A stretch of 64,000 nucleotides of DNA from Bacteroidota bacterium. GTDB taxonomy: Bacteria; Bacteroidota; Bacteroidia; UBA4408. Position 1 is the first letter of the stretch, and each line of letters starts with the position of its first letter. The notes beneath the pieces are model-generated. The model did no database searches and was not told the DNA's origin. It worked only from the letters and a program-made list of their open reading frames with translations. Both the position numbers and the translations under genes were made by a program. This document shows positions 29,266-39,900 of the stretch, piece after piece. The stretch is from positions 1,228,001 to 1,292,000 of the forward strand of contig JADKCP010000001.1 in assembly GCA_016718805.1 (NCBI GenBank), written 5' to 3'.

Positions 29266-29442
29266 TTACTTTTCAGATTTTGCTTTTTGTTCGAATTTGC
29301 TAGTATCAATTTTCGAAAAATCAATACTACTGCATCCTGCACACTTATCTTCACAGGTTGAGCCTTGGAAGCTTTTGCTTACCCTTCTTACCATATATAC
29401 GAATGCTATACTAAAGACTATTGCAATGAGAAGTTGTTCCAT
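29266..29442 (-). CDS. FeoB-associated Cys-rich membrane protein
   Basis: 58 residues from the ATG at 29442; a longer reading to 29499 lacks family support. One membrane segment (about 3-18) is followed by a basic patch and three cysteines in C30-EDK-C34-AG-C37, the pattern of FeoB-associated Cys-rich proteins. These usually accompany ferrous iron transport. No feoA or feoB is visible in this window, so the role rests on family resemblance alone. Confidence 0.7.
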   Translation of the reverse strand: MEQLLIAIVFSIAFVYMVRRVSKSFQGSTCEDKCAGCSSIDFSKIDTSKFEQKAKSEK

Positions 29443-29463
29443 TGTTTGCTTGTGTGAGTACTG

Positions 29464-29471
29464 CAAAATTA
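29464..29471 (-). promoter_or_regulatory. -7 box for the Cys-rich protein gene
   Basis: The minus strand reads TAATTTTG, 21 bases before the ATG at 29442. It lies 10 bases from an opposite-facing box at 29482-29489, so the two divergent promoters overlap. Confidence 0.45.
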
Positions 29472-29481
29472 ATAATTTTAA

Positions 29482-29489
29482 TACTTTTG
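29482..29489 (+). promoter_or_regulatory. -7 box for the E1 dehydrogenase gene
   Basis: TACTTTTG matches TAnnTTTG, about 70 bases ahead of the ATG at 29563. No good -33 TTG was found at the usual distance. Confidence 0.45.
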
Positions 29490-29562
29490 CACGAATCATT
29501 TTCGCTTTTAATTTTTAGCTTAATTAGCCCAATCCAACATTCACAATCCTCCCAATTATACA

Positions 29563-31539
29563 ATGAAATTTGATAGAAAAAAATACCGCGACGATTTATT
29601 GCTCAATTTATACAATGGTTTACTAGAACCACGTATGATTGAAGAAAAAATGCTACTCCTACTGCGACAAGGTAAAATTTCAAAGTGGTTTTCAGGAATT
29701 GGACAAGAAGCTATTTCAGTTGGCTTAACTCAAGCTTTACACAACGATGAATACATATTACCCATGCACCGTAACTTAGGTGTTTTTACAGGCAGAAATA
29801 TTCCTTTTGAAAAATTGTTTGCTCAGTTTCAAGGTAAATACAGCGGTTTTTCGAAAGGCCGTGAACGTTCATTCCACTTTGGAACTAATCCACACCACAT
29901 TGTAGGGATGATTTCACACCTCGGCCCACAAATGGGTGTAGCCGATGGTATTGCACTCGCATCCTTATTGAAAAATGAAAGTAAAATAACCGCAGTATTT
30001 ACAGGGGATGGTGGTGCCAGTGAAGGCGATTTTCACGAATCGATAAATGTTGCAGCAGTGTGGAATTTGCCGGTATTGTTTGTTGTTGAAAATAATGGAT
30101 ATGGTTTGTCCACACCTTCAAATCAACAGTTTAAATTCAAATACTTCGTTGATAAGGCTCCCGGATATGGCATTGATGCTGTAAAGATTGATGGAAATAA
30201 CATATTAGAAGTATACGAAACTGTCAAAAAAATTGCTGAATCAATGCGCGAAAATCCGCGACCGGTTTTACTTGAATGTATTACCTTTAGAATGCGCGGT
30301 CACGAAGAAGCTTCAGGTACTAAATATGTTCCCAAAGAACTTTTTGAGGAATGGGGAAAAAAGGACCCTCTATCAACTTATGAAAATTACTTGTTGAATG
30401 AAGCCGTTCTTACCGACGAATTAATTGCCGATTACCGTAAGGTTATCAAACAAAAAATTGATAGTGCTATTGATATTGCATTTAATGAAAAGCCAATACT
30501 ACCAAATACTACCGCCGAATTACGAGATGTTTATGCTCCTGCAAATTTCACCACAACCCAAGCAGGAATTACCAAAACCAATAAGCGATTACTCGACGCG
30601 ATCAGCGATGGAATGAAGCAATCAATGCAACGCTTCCCAAATTTGGTTTTAATGGGTCAAGACATTGCTGAATACGGAGGAGTTTTTAAAGCCACGGAAG
30701 GGTTTCTTGAAACTTTTGGTAGTGAACGTGTGCGTAATACTCCTTTGTGCGAATCAGCTATTATTGGAACCGCCCTTGGTTTATCAATTAAAGGCTACAA
30801 AGCAATGGTTGAAATGCAGTTTGCCGATTTTGTTACCTGTGGTTTCAATCAAATAATAAATAATTTGGCGAAGAGTCATTGGCGTTGGGAACAAAATGCA
30901 GATGTAGTAGTTCGCATGCCTACAGGTGCAGGTGTTGGAGCAGGACCTTTTCATTCTCAATCAAACGAAGCTTGGTTTGTGCATACGCCCGGATTAAAAG
31001 TGGTGTATCCTGCATTCCCTGCTGATGCTAAAGGCTTGCTATGTGCCTCTTTTGAAGATCCCAATCCGGTGTTGTTTTTTGAACACAAGGCACTTTATAG
31101 AAGTATTAGTGGCGATGTTCCCGATGAGTATTTTACCATTGAAATTGGAAAGGCCAATTTGTTGCGTGAAGGAAACGATGTAAGTATTATTACTTACGGA
31201 GCAGGCGTGCACTGGGCGATGGAAGTACTTGATCGAAACACAGAAATTTCGGCTGACTTATTGGATCTTCGAACCCTATTACCATACGATAAAGAAGCGA
31301 TTGAAAAAACAGTGAAGAAAACAGGGAAAGTTATTTTGCTTCATGAAGACACACTTATTGGAGGTATTGCAGGCGAATTAGCTGCATATATTAGCGAAAA
31401 TTGTTTTGAATACTTAGATGCACCAGTCATGAGAAGCGCAAGTTTGGATACTCCGGTGCCGTTTGCCCTTGAACTAGAAGCTAATTTTTTACCCAAAGCA
31501 CGATTCGAACAGCAATTGTTGCACTTGCTGAATTACTAA
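29563..31539 (+). CDS. Fused alpha/beta E1 component of a 2-oxoacid (branched-chain type) dehydrogenase
   Basis: The protein has 658 residues. E1 alpha occupies about 1-335, with the thiamine-diphosphate motif starting at residue 148 (GDGGASEGDFHE, then ENNGYG) and an RMRGHEEASG phosphorylation-loop-like region. E1 beta occupies about 345-658 (LMGQDIAEYGGVFKATEGF, then RMPTGAGVGAGPFHSQ). The fused enzyme decarboxylates a 2-oxoacid and passes the acyl group to an E2 lipoyl subunit. No E2 or E3 gene is in the window. Branched-chain oxoacids are the likeliest substrate, with acetoin or pyruvate less likely. Confidence 0.85.
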   Translation: MKFDRKKYRDDLLLNLYNGLLEPRMIEEKMLLLLRQGKISKWFSGIGQEAISVGLTQALHNDEYILPMHRNLGVFTGRNIPFEKLFAQFQGKYSGFSKGRERSFHFGTNPHHIVGMISHLGPQMGVADGIALASLLKNESKITAVFTGDGGASEGDFHESINVAAVWNLPVLFVVENNGYGLSTPSNQQFKFKYFVDKAPGYGIDAVKIDGNNILEVYETVKKIAESMRENPRPVLLECITFRMRGHEEASGTKYVPKELFEEWGKKDPLSTYENYLLNEAVLTDELIADYRKVIKQKIDSAIDIAFNEKPILPNTTAELRDVYAPANFTTTQAGITKTNKRLLDAISDGMKQSMQRFPNLVLMGQDIAEYGGVFKATEGFLETFGSERVRNTPLCESAIIGTALGLSIKGYKAMVEMQFADFVTCGFNQIINNLAKSHWRWEQNADVVVRMPTGAGVGAGPFHSQSNEAWFVHTPGLKVVYPAFPADAKGLLCASFEDPNPVLFFEHKALYRSISGDVPDEYFTIEIGKANLLREGNDVSIITYGAGVHWAMEVLDRNTEISADLLDLRTLLPYDKEAIEKTVKKTGKVILLHEDTLIGGIAGELAAYISENCFEYLDAPVMRSASLDTPVPFALELEANFLPKARFEQQLLHLLNY

Positions 31540-31551
31540 ATCTATTGCCCC

Positions 31552-32124
31552 ATGGCGCTCAAGTCTGAATACAGATACGAAGTACTTTCAAAGAATAATT
31601 GGAATCACTTCGAAGATTTGTTAGGCGAACGAGGAGGATGTGGAGGTTGTTGGTGCATGGCCCATCGCTTAAAAACCTCTATTTATAATGAACTCAAAGG
31701 TGAAGGCAATCACCGGGCACAAAAAGAATTAGTTTGGGAAGGCAAAAAAAACGGATTGTTGCTTTTTTGTGAAGACCAAGCTATTGGCTGGATTTCTATA
31801 GCACCACGTGAAGAATTTTATAAAATCGAAAATTCTCGTATTTATAAACGAAACGATACACAAACAATTTATTCAATTACCTGTTTTTTTGTGCGTAAAG
31901 ATTTGCGAAGAAAAGGCATTTCGCTTCAGTTGATTGAAGCAGCACTTGATTATTCGCGTTGTTCAGGAATAAAAGTTGTTGAAGCATATCCAATTATTCC
32001 ATATGATACTAAAATGCCTGATGCATTTGCATGGACTGGGATCTACTCGGTTTTTCAAAAAGCAGGTTTCTTTGTGTATAGCAATAAATCAAAGTCGAAA
32101 CCCTTAATGCGTTATACTTTTTGA
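31552..32124 (+). CDS. GNAT family acetyltransferase
   Basis: 190 residues. An N-terminal Cys-rich GGCGGCWCM motif (about 28-36) is typical of a subset of GNAT proteins. The acetyl-CoA region appears as TCFFVRKDLRRKGISLQLIE (R-x-x-G-I). The C-terminal part (WTGIYSVFQKAGF) also fits the fold. The substrate is unknown. It follows the E1 gene after 12 bases and is probably co-transcribed. Confidence 0.8.
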   Translation: MALKSEYRYEVLSKNNWNHFEDLLGERGGCGGCWCMAHRLKTSIYNELKGEGNHRAQKELVWEGKKNGLLLFCEDQAIGWISIAPREEFYKIENSRIYKRNDTQTIYSITCFFVRKDLRRKGISLQLIEAALDYSRCSGIKVVEAYPIIPYDTKMPDAFAWTGIYSVFQKAGFFVYSNKSKSKPLMRYTF

Positions 32125-32320
32125 TAAAGTGTATCATCTTGTAAAAAGCAAAAAGTAGCGTCAGATTTAATTGGTTGATAAGCTAAACCAGCATTTCATC
32201 ACTTTAATAATTCATGCTATATCTAGCGAAAATTTTTAGAAATAAAAAGTTCTAGTAGTTTTGATAGTGATTCTTAATTTTATCATTTAATTAACAAAAT
32301 TGCACCATTCATAACCCAAC

Positions 32321-34354
32321 ATGAAAAAAATACTATTCTTAATGCTTACCTTTTGCTGCTATCATAGCAGTTTTGCTCAACTTGATTTTACATGGGCCAA
32401 TAAAATAAAGAACGAACAAGGGGGCGATGATTTTGCTCAAGCCATTACCAGCGACTCTGCAGGGAATGTGCTTGTAACCGGAGTTTTTTCAGGAACCGCT
32501 GACTTAATTTACGGAACCGATACAGCGCTTGTATCTTCCAACGGAGGCCTTGATATGTATATGGCTAAATTTGATACAAGCGGTAATTTATTGTGGAAAA
32601 AAACCATGGGCGGACCACTTGATGATTATACCTACTCAATAAAGACAGATAGCAATGGCGATATATATATTACTGGTACTTGTTCTGAAAATGCCGATTT
32701 TGATGGTGGCGACGATACCTCCTTAATTCACATTAATGGTCCGTCTAACAGCGGAATTATTTTTTTAGCCAAATATTCTTCTTTGGGCGATTTAATTTGG
32801 GTAAAAGGAATGAGTAGTGCCAACGGTTTTGGTCTTGGTAAGGATATTGAATTTGCTGCAAATGGAGATGTTATTTTAACCGGAAATTTTAAAGTTACCG
32901 TTGATTTTGACCCTTCTCCTGCCGTTTTAAATTTTAGTGCAATTTCTACTAATTACTACGACATTTTTATTACTCGTTTTACAAGCAATGGTGATTTGGT
33001 TTGGGCTAAACAAATTGGTGGTAGTAATTATGATGAAGTTAAAGGAATGGCGCTCGATGCTTCTGATAATATTTATTTAACCGGTTATTTCATGTCCACT
33101 GTTGATTTTGATCCGGGCCCGGCTGTTACAACTTTAACTGCTCCTGTAAATCGTAAATTATTTTATTTGGCTAAGTATTCAGGATTAGGAGATTTAGTTT
33201 GGGTAAATTACAATGCTCAAAACGAATCTGAAGGTGGTGACATTGCGCTTGAAAGTTCAGGAAACTTAGTGGTTACCGGATTTTTTAATGTGCAGTTTTC
33301 CATTGCAAATGCTGGAACAACCTTTTATGAATTTGTAAACACCGGCAATCGAACCTTTGTGTTTAGAGTAACTCCAAGCGATTCAATTTTGTGGGGCGAC
33401 AGTTATGCTACTATCGGTAACCTTTCCATTGCTTCCGGTAGAGCCGGTGATATTTATATTAGTGGATATTCCAACACCAATACTTGGGGAGTAAGTTTAA
33501 ATAAAATCGATGCAAGTGGCACTATTGCTTGGTCGCAGCAAATGGTTAACGCCAACGATGCAAGCAGCACCCAAGTATGCTTTACAGCGAAAAATAAAAT
33601 TGTACATGTTGGCTACTACAGAAATGTAATTGATTTTGACCCATCACCTGCGAATAATAGTCTTGCCTCAATTAGTCAAAATTCTGGATTTATTGCCGCA
33701 TATAACGAAAGTAATGGGCTCGTTTGGTTAAATGGTGTTCGCGACGATAATTCAAGTTATATTGTTAATGAAAAGGTGATTGAAAATGATTATTCAGGGA
33801 ACATATTGGTAGGAGGCTCTTTTCAAGGAAACTTTAACGCCAATCCTACCAGCAATTCAATGATAAGCCTTCCCGCTAGTCGAATTGCCAGTTATGTGGT
33901 GAAATATAGTTCTGCAGGTGAACATTTGTGGATGAATTATGTTCGAGGTTCCGGTTCCTGCGCTGTAAAAGCCATGACATTCGATAAAAATAATAACCTC
34001 TATGTCGCAGGTAGTTTTTCACAAAAAGCGTTTTTCGACCCTAACGGATTAAATGATACGCTAACTGCTAGTGGTAGTGACGATATTTACATTGCAAAGT
34101 TTGATTCCTTAGGTAATTATAAATGGGCATTTAACATAGGCGGAAATAGTGCAACAAGCGGTTATGATTTAGCAGTTAAATTAAAGTGCGTAAATGATCG
34201 AATTTATTTAATTGGAAATTTTTTCGGAACAGTTGATTTTAATCCTTCAGCCACTAGCAATACTTTAGTTTCGGTAGGAGGGATGAATGACTTTGTTGCA
34301 TGTTACGACACAGCCGGAGCATATGTTTTGCTTATCCTTTTCTTGGGAAATTAA
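32321..34354 (+). CDS. T9SS beta-propeller protein, N-terminal part of a frameshifted gene
   Basis: This 677-codon ORF has a signal peptide (cleavage near residue 20, SSFAQLD). Many repeats follow of the form G-N-V-L-V-T-G-x-F and D-F-D-P-S/G-P-A with W-A-K-Q-I-G-G units, as in SBBP/delta-60 beta-propellers. The frame leaves the family pattern after GAYV and stops 10 codons later. The other frame continues the pattern at once as FAYPFLGKLTDLHKSK. One extra T in the T run at 34326-34329 would join the two ORFs into one 1410-residue protein ending at 36552. It is either a true pseudogene or a sequencing error. Confidence 0.75.
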   Translation: MKKILFLMLTFCCYHSSFAQLDFTWANKIKNEQGGDDFAQAITSDSAGNVLVTGVFSGTADLIYGTDTALVSSNGGLDMYMAKFDTSGNLLWKKTMGGPLDDYTYSIKTDSNGDIYITGTCSENADFDGGDDTSLIHINGPSNSGIIFLAKYSSLGDLIWVKGMSSANGFGLGKDIEFAANGDVILTGNFKVTVDFDPSPAVLNFSAISTNYYDIFITRFTSNGDLVWAKQIGGSNYDEVKGMALDASDNIYLTGYFMSTVDFDPGPAVTTLTAPVNRKLFYLAKYSGLGDLVWVNYNAQNESEGGDIALESSGNLVVTGFFNVQFSIANAGTTFYEFVNTGNRTFVFRVTPSDSILWGDSYATIGNLSIASGRAGDIYISGYSNTNTWGVSLNKIDASGTIAWSQQMVNANDASSTQVCFTAKNKIVHVGYYRNVIDFDPSPANNSLASISQNSGFIAAYNESNGLVWLNGVRDDNSSYIVNEKVIENDYSGNILVGGSFQGNFNANPTSNSMISLPASRIASYVVKYSSAGEHLWMNYVRGSGSCAVKAMTFDKNNNLYVAGSFSQKAFFDPNGLNDTLTASGSDDIYIAKFDSLGNYKWAFNIGGNSATSGYDLAVKLKCVNDRIYLIGNFFGTVDFNPSATSNTLVSVGGMNDFVACYDTAGAYVLLILFLGN

Positions 34355-36552
34355 CTGATTTACACAAAAGCAAAAGTAATCACCTACTACTTTGTGGTAC
34401 TTTCAATGGAACACGCGATTTAGATTTTGGTCCGGCTGTTTACAATGTTGCTCCGCCAAATACCGTTGGGGCTTTTGTGGCGAGATACGATGCCCTATTT
34501 AATTTTGTATGGGCTACCAGAATTGATGGGGGACCGGCTTCACCGATGCGTATTCGAACCGATTCGCTCGATAATAGTTACCTTGTTGCTACCTCCCAAT
34601 CAATAACCAATTTTTATTCAACCAATTCAACTTTTTTAACGAGCGGAACTTTTAATACTCCTCTTAGTTATTATTTTTTCAAATACGATTCTGTAGGTAT
34701 AGTACAATGGGTTAAATCGTCGGTTAAAAGTACTACCAACGAAATTGTAGATATGGAATTGGACAGAATAGGAAACATTTATATGGTTGCCAACTTTGCT
34801 GATACCATAGATGTGGATTTTGGCAACGGTGCAGTAAGTTTAATTCCGTTTAGCTCAAGCAATGCCGACATGTATATTGCTTGTTATACCTCTAACGGTG
34901 ATTTTAGCTATGTAAAATCTAATCCCACATTTGGTATTGAGCTAGTATATGATTTAGCTATATTTAATAGCAATTTATCCTTTTATTTTACCGGTGGTTA
35001 TTCGGATGGTTACAATGTAAATTACTCGGGTACTGATAAATTTATTTCCGGAAGATATTTGGTGAATTATAACTTATCTTGCTTAAGTACTGCACAAATT
35101 ATCAGTACTAGCAATGCCTCAAATTGTGGACCTGGAAGTTTGACTTTAGCAGCAACAGCCAGTAGCGGAAGCATAAATTGGTATAGCACTGCTTCAAGTT
35201 CAACTATACTTTATACAGGAAATAGCTTTACTACTCCTGTATTAGCTGCATCTAAAACCTATTACATTGAAGCAGCAGCATCCACCTGTAACTTTGCACG
35301 AGTACCGGTAACTGCAAGTATTATAGCTATTCCAACTATTACGGCCAATAATTATGTGAGTTGTCAAGCGGCGAGTTTTTCGCTAAATGCTATACCCAGC
35401 GCCGGAACCGTAAATTGGTATACCAATGCAAGCGGCGGAACTGTAGTAGGTTCAGGACTGCCATTTGTTACTCCTTTACTAACTGTTACAACAACCTATT
35501 ATGCCGAAGCAGACGATAATGGTTGTTTAAGTGCTGCACGTATTCCTGTTACTGCTTCTATATATGCTGCACCTGTTGCTGCTTTAACTTTAACAGATTC
35601 AACATTTACAGCCACACCTTCTGGATTATCTTACCAATGGCTTAATTGTGCAACAGGCACTTTAGTTTCAAATGCATTTTCAAACACCTTTACACCAACT
35701 GTAAGCGGTACTTATGCCGCTATAGTTTCTCAAAATGGTTGTGCCGATACTACGGTTTGTATTCCCATACAATTAGCAACACTTCCCTGTGGCGAACTTT
35801 TTATTTCTGAATACCTTGAAGGTACCTCCAATACAAAGGCAATTGAAATCTATAATCCTTCAAGTGCTTCGGTTTCGCTGAGTGGATATAGTTTAGAACT
35901 TTATGCCAATGGTACAAGCACAGCTACCAATACACTTAATTTAACAGGCACTTTGGCTGCTTTTGATGTGTATGTTGTTGCAAATTCACAATCAGCAGCT
36001 CCCGTGCTTGCAGCGGCCGACATTACTTCGGCGGTTTGCGCTTTTAATGGAAATGATGCAATTGCTTTAAAGCATAATGGTAATGTTATAGATATAGTTG
36101 GTGAAATAGGAGTAAACCCTGGGACTTCCTGGACTGCTGGCGCAGGTTCTACGCTTGATTATACATTAGTAAGAAATGCAACTGTGGACGGACCTTCTAA
36201 TTTATGGACCAGTGTTCAAAGTCAATGGATTATAAATGCTGTGAATACAGCTACTTTTTTGGGTACACACACAAGCAATTGTCAAAACGGAAATGGTTTA
36301 AATTCCCAAAATGCTGTTGGCAAGCAAATATCTCTGTATCCCAATCCTACCAGCGATTTGCTCACCATTACACTTGAAACTGGGAGTTCAATGATGTTTG
36401 AGTTGTTTGATGTTAGTGGAAAGTGTATGTTTTCACAAGAGCTCAAGGGTGGCCAGTCACAAATTTCTATCGCTGCTTTTGCTAATGGAATTTATATAGC
36501 CAAGTTGTCGAATGCATCTTTTGTTGAATTTAGGAAAGTGATTAGGAATTAA
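34300..36552 (+). CDS. T9SS beta-propeller protein, C-terminal part of the frameshifted gene
   Basis: A 750-codon ORF whose first codons (34300 to about 34325) are an out-of-frame artefact; real coding resumes near 34327. It continues the propeller repeats (CGTFNGTRDLDFGPAVYNV). Two Ig-like segments with conserved NWYxxASG follow, then another Ig-like repeat. A lamin-tail domain comes next (about nucleotides 35800-36270, LFISEYLEGTSNTKAIEIYN), then a T9SS sorting domain (LYPNPTSDLLTI to EFRKVIRN). On its own it lacks a signal peptide and could not be secreted. Confidence 0.75.
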   Translation: MLRHSRSICFAYPFLGKLTDLHKSKSNHLLLCGTFNGTRDLDFGPAVYNVAPPNTVGAFVARYDALFNFVWATRIDGGPASPMRIRTDSLDNSYLVATSQSITNFYSTNSTFLTSGTFNTPLSYYFFKYDSVGIVQWVKSSVKSTTNEIVDMELDRIGNIYMVANFADTIDVDFGNGAVSLIPFSSSNADMYIACYTSNGDFSYVKSNPTFGIELVYDLAIFNSNLSFYFTGGYSDGYNVNYSGTDKFISGRYLVNYNLSCLSTAQIISTSNASNCGPGSLTLAATASSGSINWYSTASSSTILYTGNSFTTPVLAASKTYYIEAAASTCNFARVPVTASIIAIPTITANNYVSCQAASFSLNAIPSAGTVNWYTNASGGTVVGSGLPFVTPLLTVTTTYYAEADDNGCLSAARIPVTASIYAAPVAALTLTDSTFTATPSGLSYQWLNCATGTLVSNAFSNTFTPTVSGTYAAIVSQNGCADTTVCIPIQLATLPCGELFISEYLEGTSNTKAIEIYNPSSASVSLSGYSLELYANGTSTATNTLNLTGTLAAFDVYVVANSQSAAPVLAAADITSAVCAFNGNDAIALKHNGNVIDIVGEIGVNPGTSWTAGAGSTLDYTLVRNATVDGPSNLWTSVQSQWIINAVNTATFLGTHTSNCQNGNGLNSQNAVGKQISLYPNPTSDLLTITLETGSSMMFELFDVSGKCMFSQELKGGQSQISIAAFANGIYIAKLSNASFVEFRKVIRN

Positions 36553-36970
36553 TTTGACGGATAGTAAGCAGTTCAATTTTGAGTATCACTTTTATCAGGT
36601 AATTAACTGAAGTTCAAGCAGTATTTGTTTTTAATTTGTACGAAAAAGGGAAATTAGGGCTATAGATTAATATTTTTGATCAAATACCCTATTTACTAAA
36701 ACAACTTATGGGATAAGAACCAATATCGATGTTTTCACCGTACTTGGTATTCACTTAATTGTAGAGTCGTATTAAAATCAAACAGCCCTTCACCAATTGC
36801 TATTGTCGTGCAGTCATGTTAAAAGTTTAAGAATCAATAATCCTCTTACAATTCAATTCTATCCAAGTTCTTAGGCCCTAAAATGAGAACACCAAAATAC
36901 CTGCTTATCGTATTTATATTTATTCTATATTTGCAGGCTTAAAAAAAATAAAATAATTCAATAGATTGTT
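36553..36970. other. Gene-free stretch before secDF
   Basis: No ORF of interest and no terminator hairpin seen. The only element is the -7 box at 36926-36933. Confidence 0.5.
36926..36933 (+). promoter_or_regulatory. -7 box of the secDF promoter
   Basis: TATATTTG matches TAnnTTTG, 37 bases before the secDF ATG. No convincing -33 TTG was found. Confidence 0.45.
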
Positions 36971-39900
36971 ATGCAAAATAAAGGTGCCATTAAGTTTTTC
37001 GCTATTGCCTTAGCGGTTGTTTGTATTTTTCAATTATCGTTTACGCTGATTACACGAAACGCCGAGAAAAGAGCTGCTGAATATGCAAGTTCAAAATTTG
37101 CTACCATGCAAAATTTGAGCGATGCTGCCAAAGCAAACCCTGATTCGGTAAAGGAGTCAATTAGCAAACATTACCTCGATTCAATCGCCGGGCTTCCGCT
37201 TTACAATATCTTACTTAAAAATTATACCTACCGCGAGTGCAAGGAAAAAGAGATTAACCTTGGATTGGATTTACGTGGTGGTATGAACGTAACACTTGAG
37301 GTGTCGGTTGTTGACCTTATTAAAGCAATGAGTAAGAATAGCAACGATTCTGCTTTCAATAAAGCTTTACAAGTAGCGAATCAAAAAATGAAAAATAGCC
37401 AAAAGGACTATGTAACCTTATTTGCTGAAAGCTATAAAGAAGTTGCTCCTAACGGTAAATTGGCTGCTATTTTCAATACCATTGAATTAAAAGATAAAAT
37501 CAAATACGAATCAACCAATGATGAGGTAATTTCCGTTATCCGCAAAGAAGCTACTGATGCTATTGACCGTTCTGAAAAGATTCTTCGTACTCGTATCGAC
37601 AAATTTGGGGTTACTCAACCCAATATCCAAAAATTAGGTATTTCAGGTCGTATTTTGATTGAATTACCCGGTGTGAAAGAAAAAGAACGTGTTCGTAAAC
37701 TTTTACAAGGAACAGCGAATCTTGAGTTTTGGGAAACATACGATAACAACGAAATTTCTCCATTGTTAATTAAAGCAAACGAAAAATTAGCCGCCTTGTT
37801 GCATCCCGAATTAATGAAAGATACAGCAAATGCAGATACAACAGCCGAAGCTAAATTAAATCCGGTTGCCGAAACTGCTGCTACCGATTCAACCAAAGCA
37901 ACTAGCGAATCGGAAGGTGCATCTTTAAGTTCTGCTAAAAAAGATACAAATAAATTGGCTGCTAAAAACGATACAGCAAAAGCCAAACAAGAAAACCCTT
38001 TGTTTGAAGTTTTGACACCTGCTGTTCAACGTGGCGAAAAAGGCCAATTTTATGCAGCTCCCGGTCCTGTGATTGGAACTGCTTTAATTGCTGATACTGC
38101 TAAAGTAAATGAAATGTTGGCCATGCAGGTTGTAAAAGGCCTATTGCCACAAAATTTACGCCCATTGTGGACTGTAAAAGCATTTGATACTGAAGAAAGA
38201 AGACTGCAATTGGTTGCTATTAAATCAAATCGCGAAAACAGAGCTCCTCTTGAAGGAAATGTAATTACCGATGCAAGTGGGGATTTTGCTCAAAATAGTT
38301 CTAAAGCTGAAGTATCTATGTCGATGAACTCTGAAGGAGCTCAAACATGGAAACGATTAACCAAAGAAAACATCGGAAAAAGTATTGCCATTGTATTGGA
38401 TAATTCAGTGTATTCATTCCCAACCGTACAATCAGAAATTGGTGGTGGGCGTTCATCTATCACCGGAAATTTTGACATTACTGAAGCGAAAGATTTAGCT
38501 AACATATTAAAAGCGGGTAAATTGCCAGCACCTGCTCGCATTGTGCAAGAAGCGGTAGTTGGACCATCATTAGGAAAAGAAGCAATTGTAAATGGTTTAT
38601 TCTCCTTTGTAATTGCTTTGGTATTGGTACTTTTATTTATGGGCTTTTATTACAACAAAGCTGGTTGGGTGGCCGATATCGCCTTGTTCGCCAACGTATT
38701 TTTTATCATGGGTATTCTTGCATCACTTGGGGCAGTTTTAACCTTGCCAGGTATCGCAGGTATAGTGCTTACAATCGGTATGTCGGTGGATGCGAACATT
38801 CTAATTTTTGAACGTGTGCGCGAAGAGTTACATGCCGGTAATTCAGTAAAACAAGCAATCAAGGAAGGATTCCACAATGCAATGTCATCGGTAATCGATT
38901 CAAACATCACTACCTTGTTATTGGGTATTATACTTTATGTATTTGGAACAGGACCAATCCAAGGTTTCGCAACTACCTTGATCATCGGTATTTTAACATC
39001 CTTGTTTAGTGCAATCTTTATTTCACGATTGATTTTTGAAAACATGTTGGATAAAAATCGCTCGATTTCCTTTAGTACAAAAGCAACCGAGAATATGTTT
39101 AAAAACATCAACATTAATTTCGTTGGTAAACGTAAAATGTATTATCTGATTTCAAGTGCTATTATAGCTATGGGAATTGTTGGTTATACCATGCACGGTT
39201 TAAATTTTGGGGTAGATTTTAAAGGTGGTCGTACCTATGTTGTAAGATTTGATGGAGATACCGAACCTGAAAAAGTGCGTGAAGCTTTGGCACAACCACT
39301 TGCTGCAGCTCCAGAAGTAAAAACCTTTGGTAAAGATAACCAGGTAAAAATTACTACTCCTTACTTGATTGATGATAATTCAACCGATGTAGATGCAAAA
39401 GTTGAATCTAAAATTAACGAAGGTCTTAGCAAACTTGGTAAAAAATTTACCATCATGAGTTCACAAAAGGTAGGAGAAAATATCTCCGACGATATCAAGA
39501 TATCATCTGTGTGGGCTGTTGTATTCTCTTGTATTTTAATGTTTATTTTCATCTTTATCCGATTCCGCAAGTGGCAATATGGATTAGGAGCGGTTGCTGC
39601 CTTATTTCATGACGTATTGATTGTACTTTCTTGCTACGCAATATTTAACGGGGTACTTCCTTTTTCACTTGAAATAGATGCTAACTTTATTGCTGCTATA
39701 TTAACAGTTATGGCTTATTCAATGACCGATACGGTGGTGGTATTCGACCGTATCCGTGAATACTTGTCTACCAACAATAAAAAGGAACTAATCGGAAAAG
39801 AACAAACTACCATTATTAATTACGCATTAAACAGTACTTTAAGTCGTACTATCAATACCTCACTTACAATTTTCTTCGTATTGTTAGCTATCTTCATTTT

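Noticed and set aside
34300..34354. Programmed frameshift joining the two propeller ORFs
   Set aside because: The site is only a run of four T; no slippery heptamer or stimulating structure is apparent. An indel or sequencing error is simpler.
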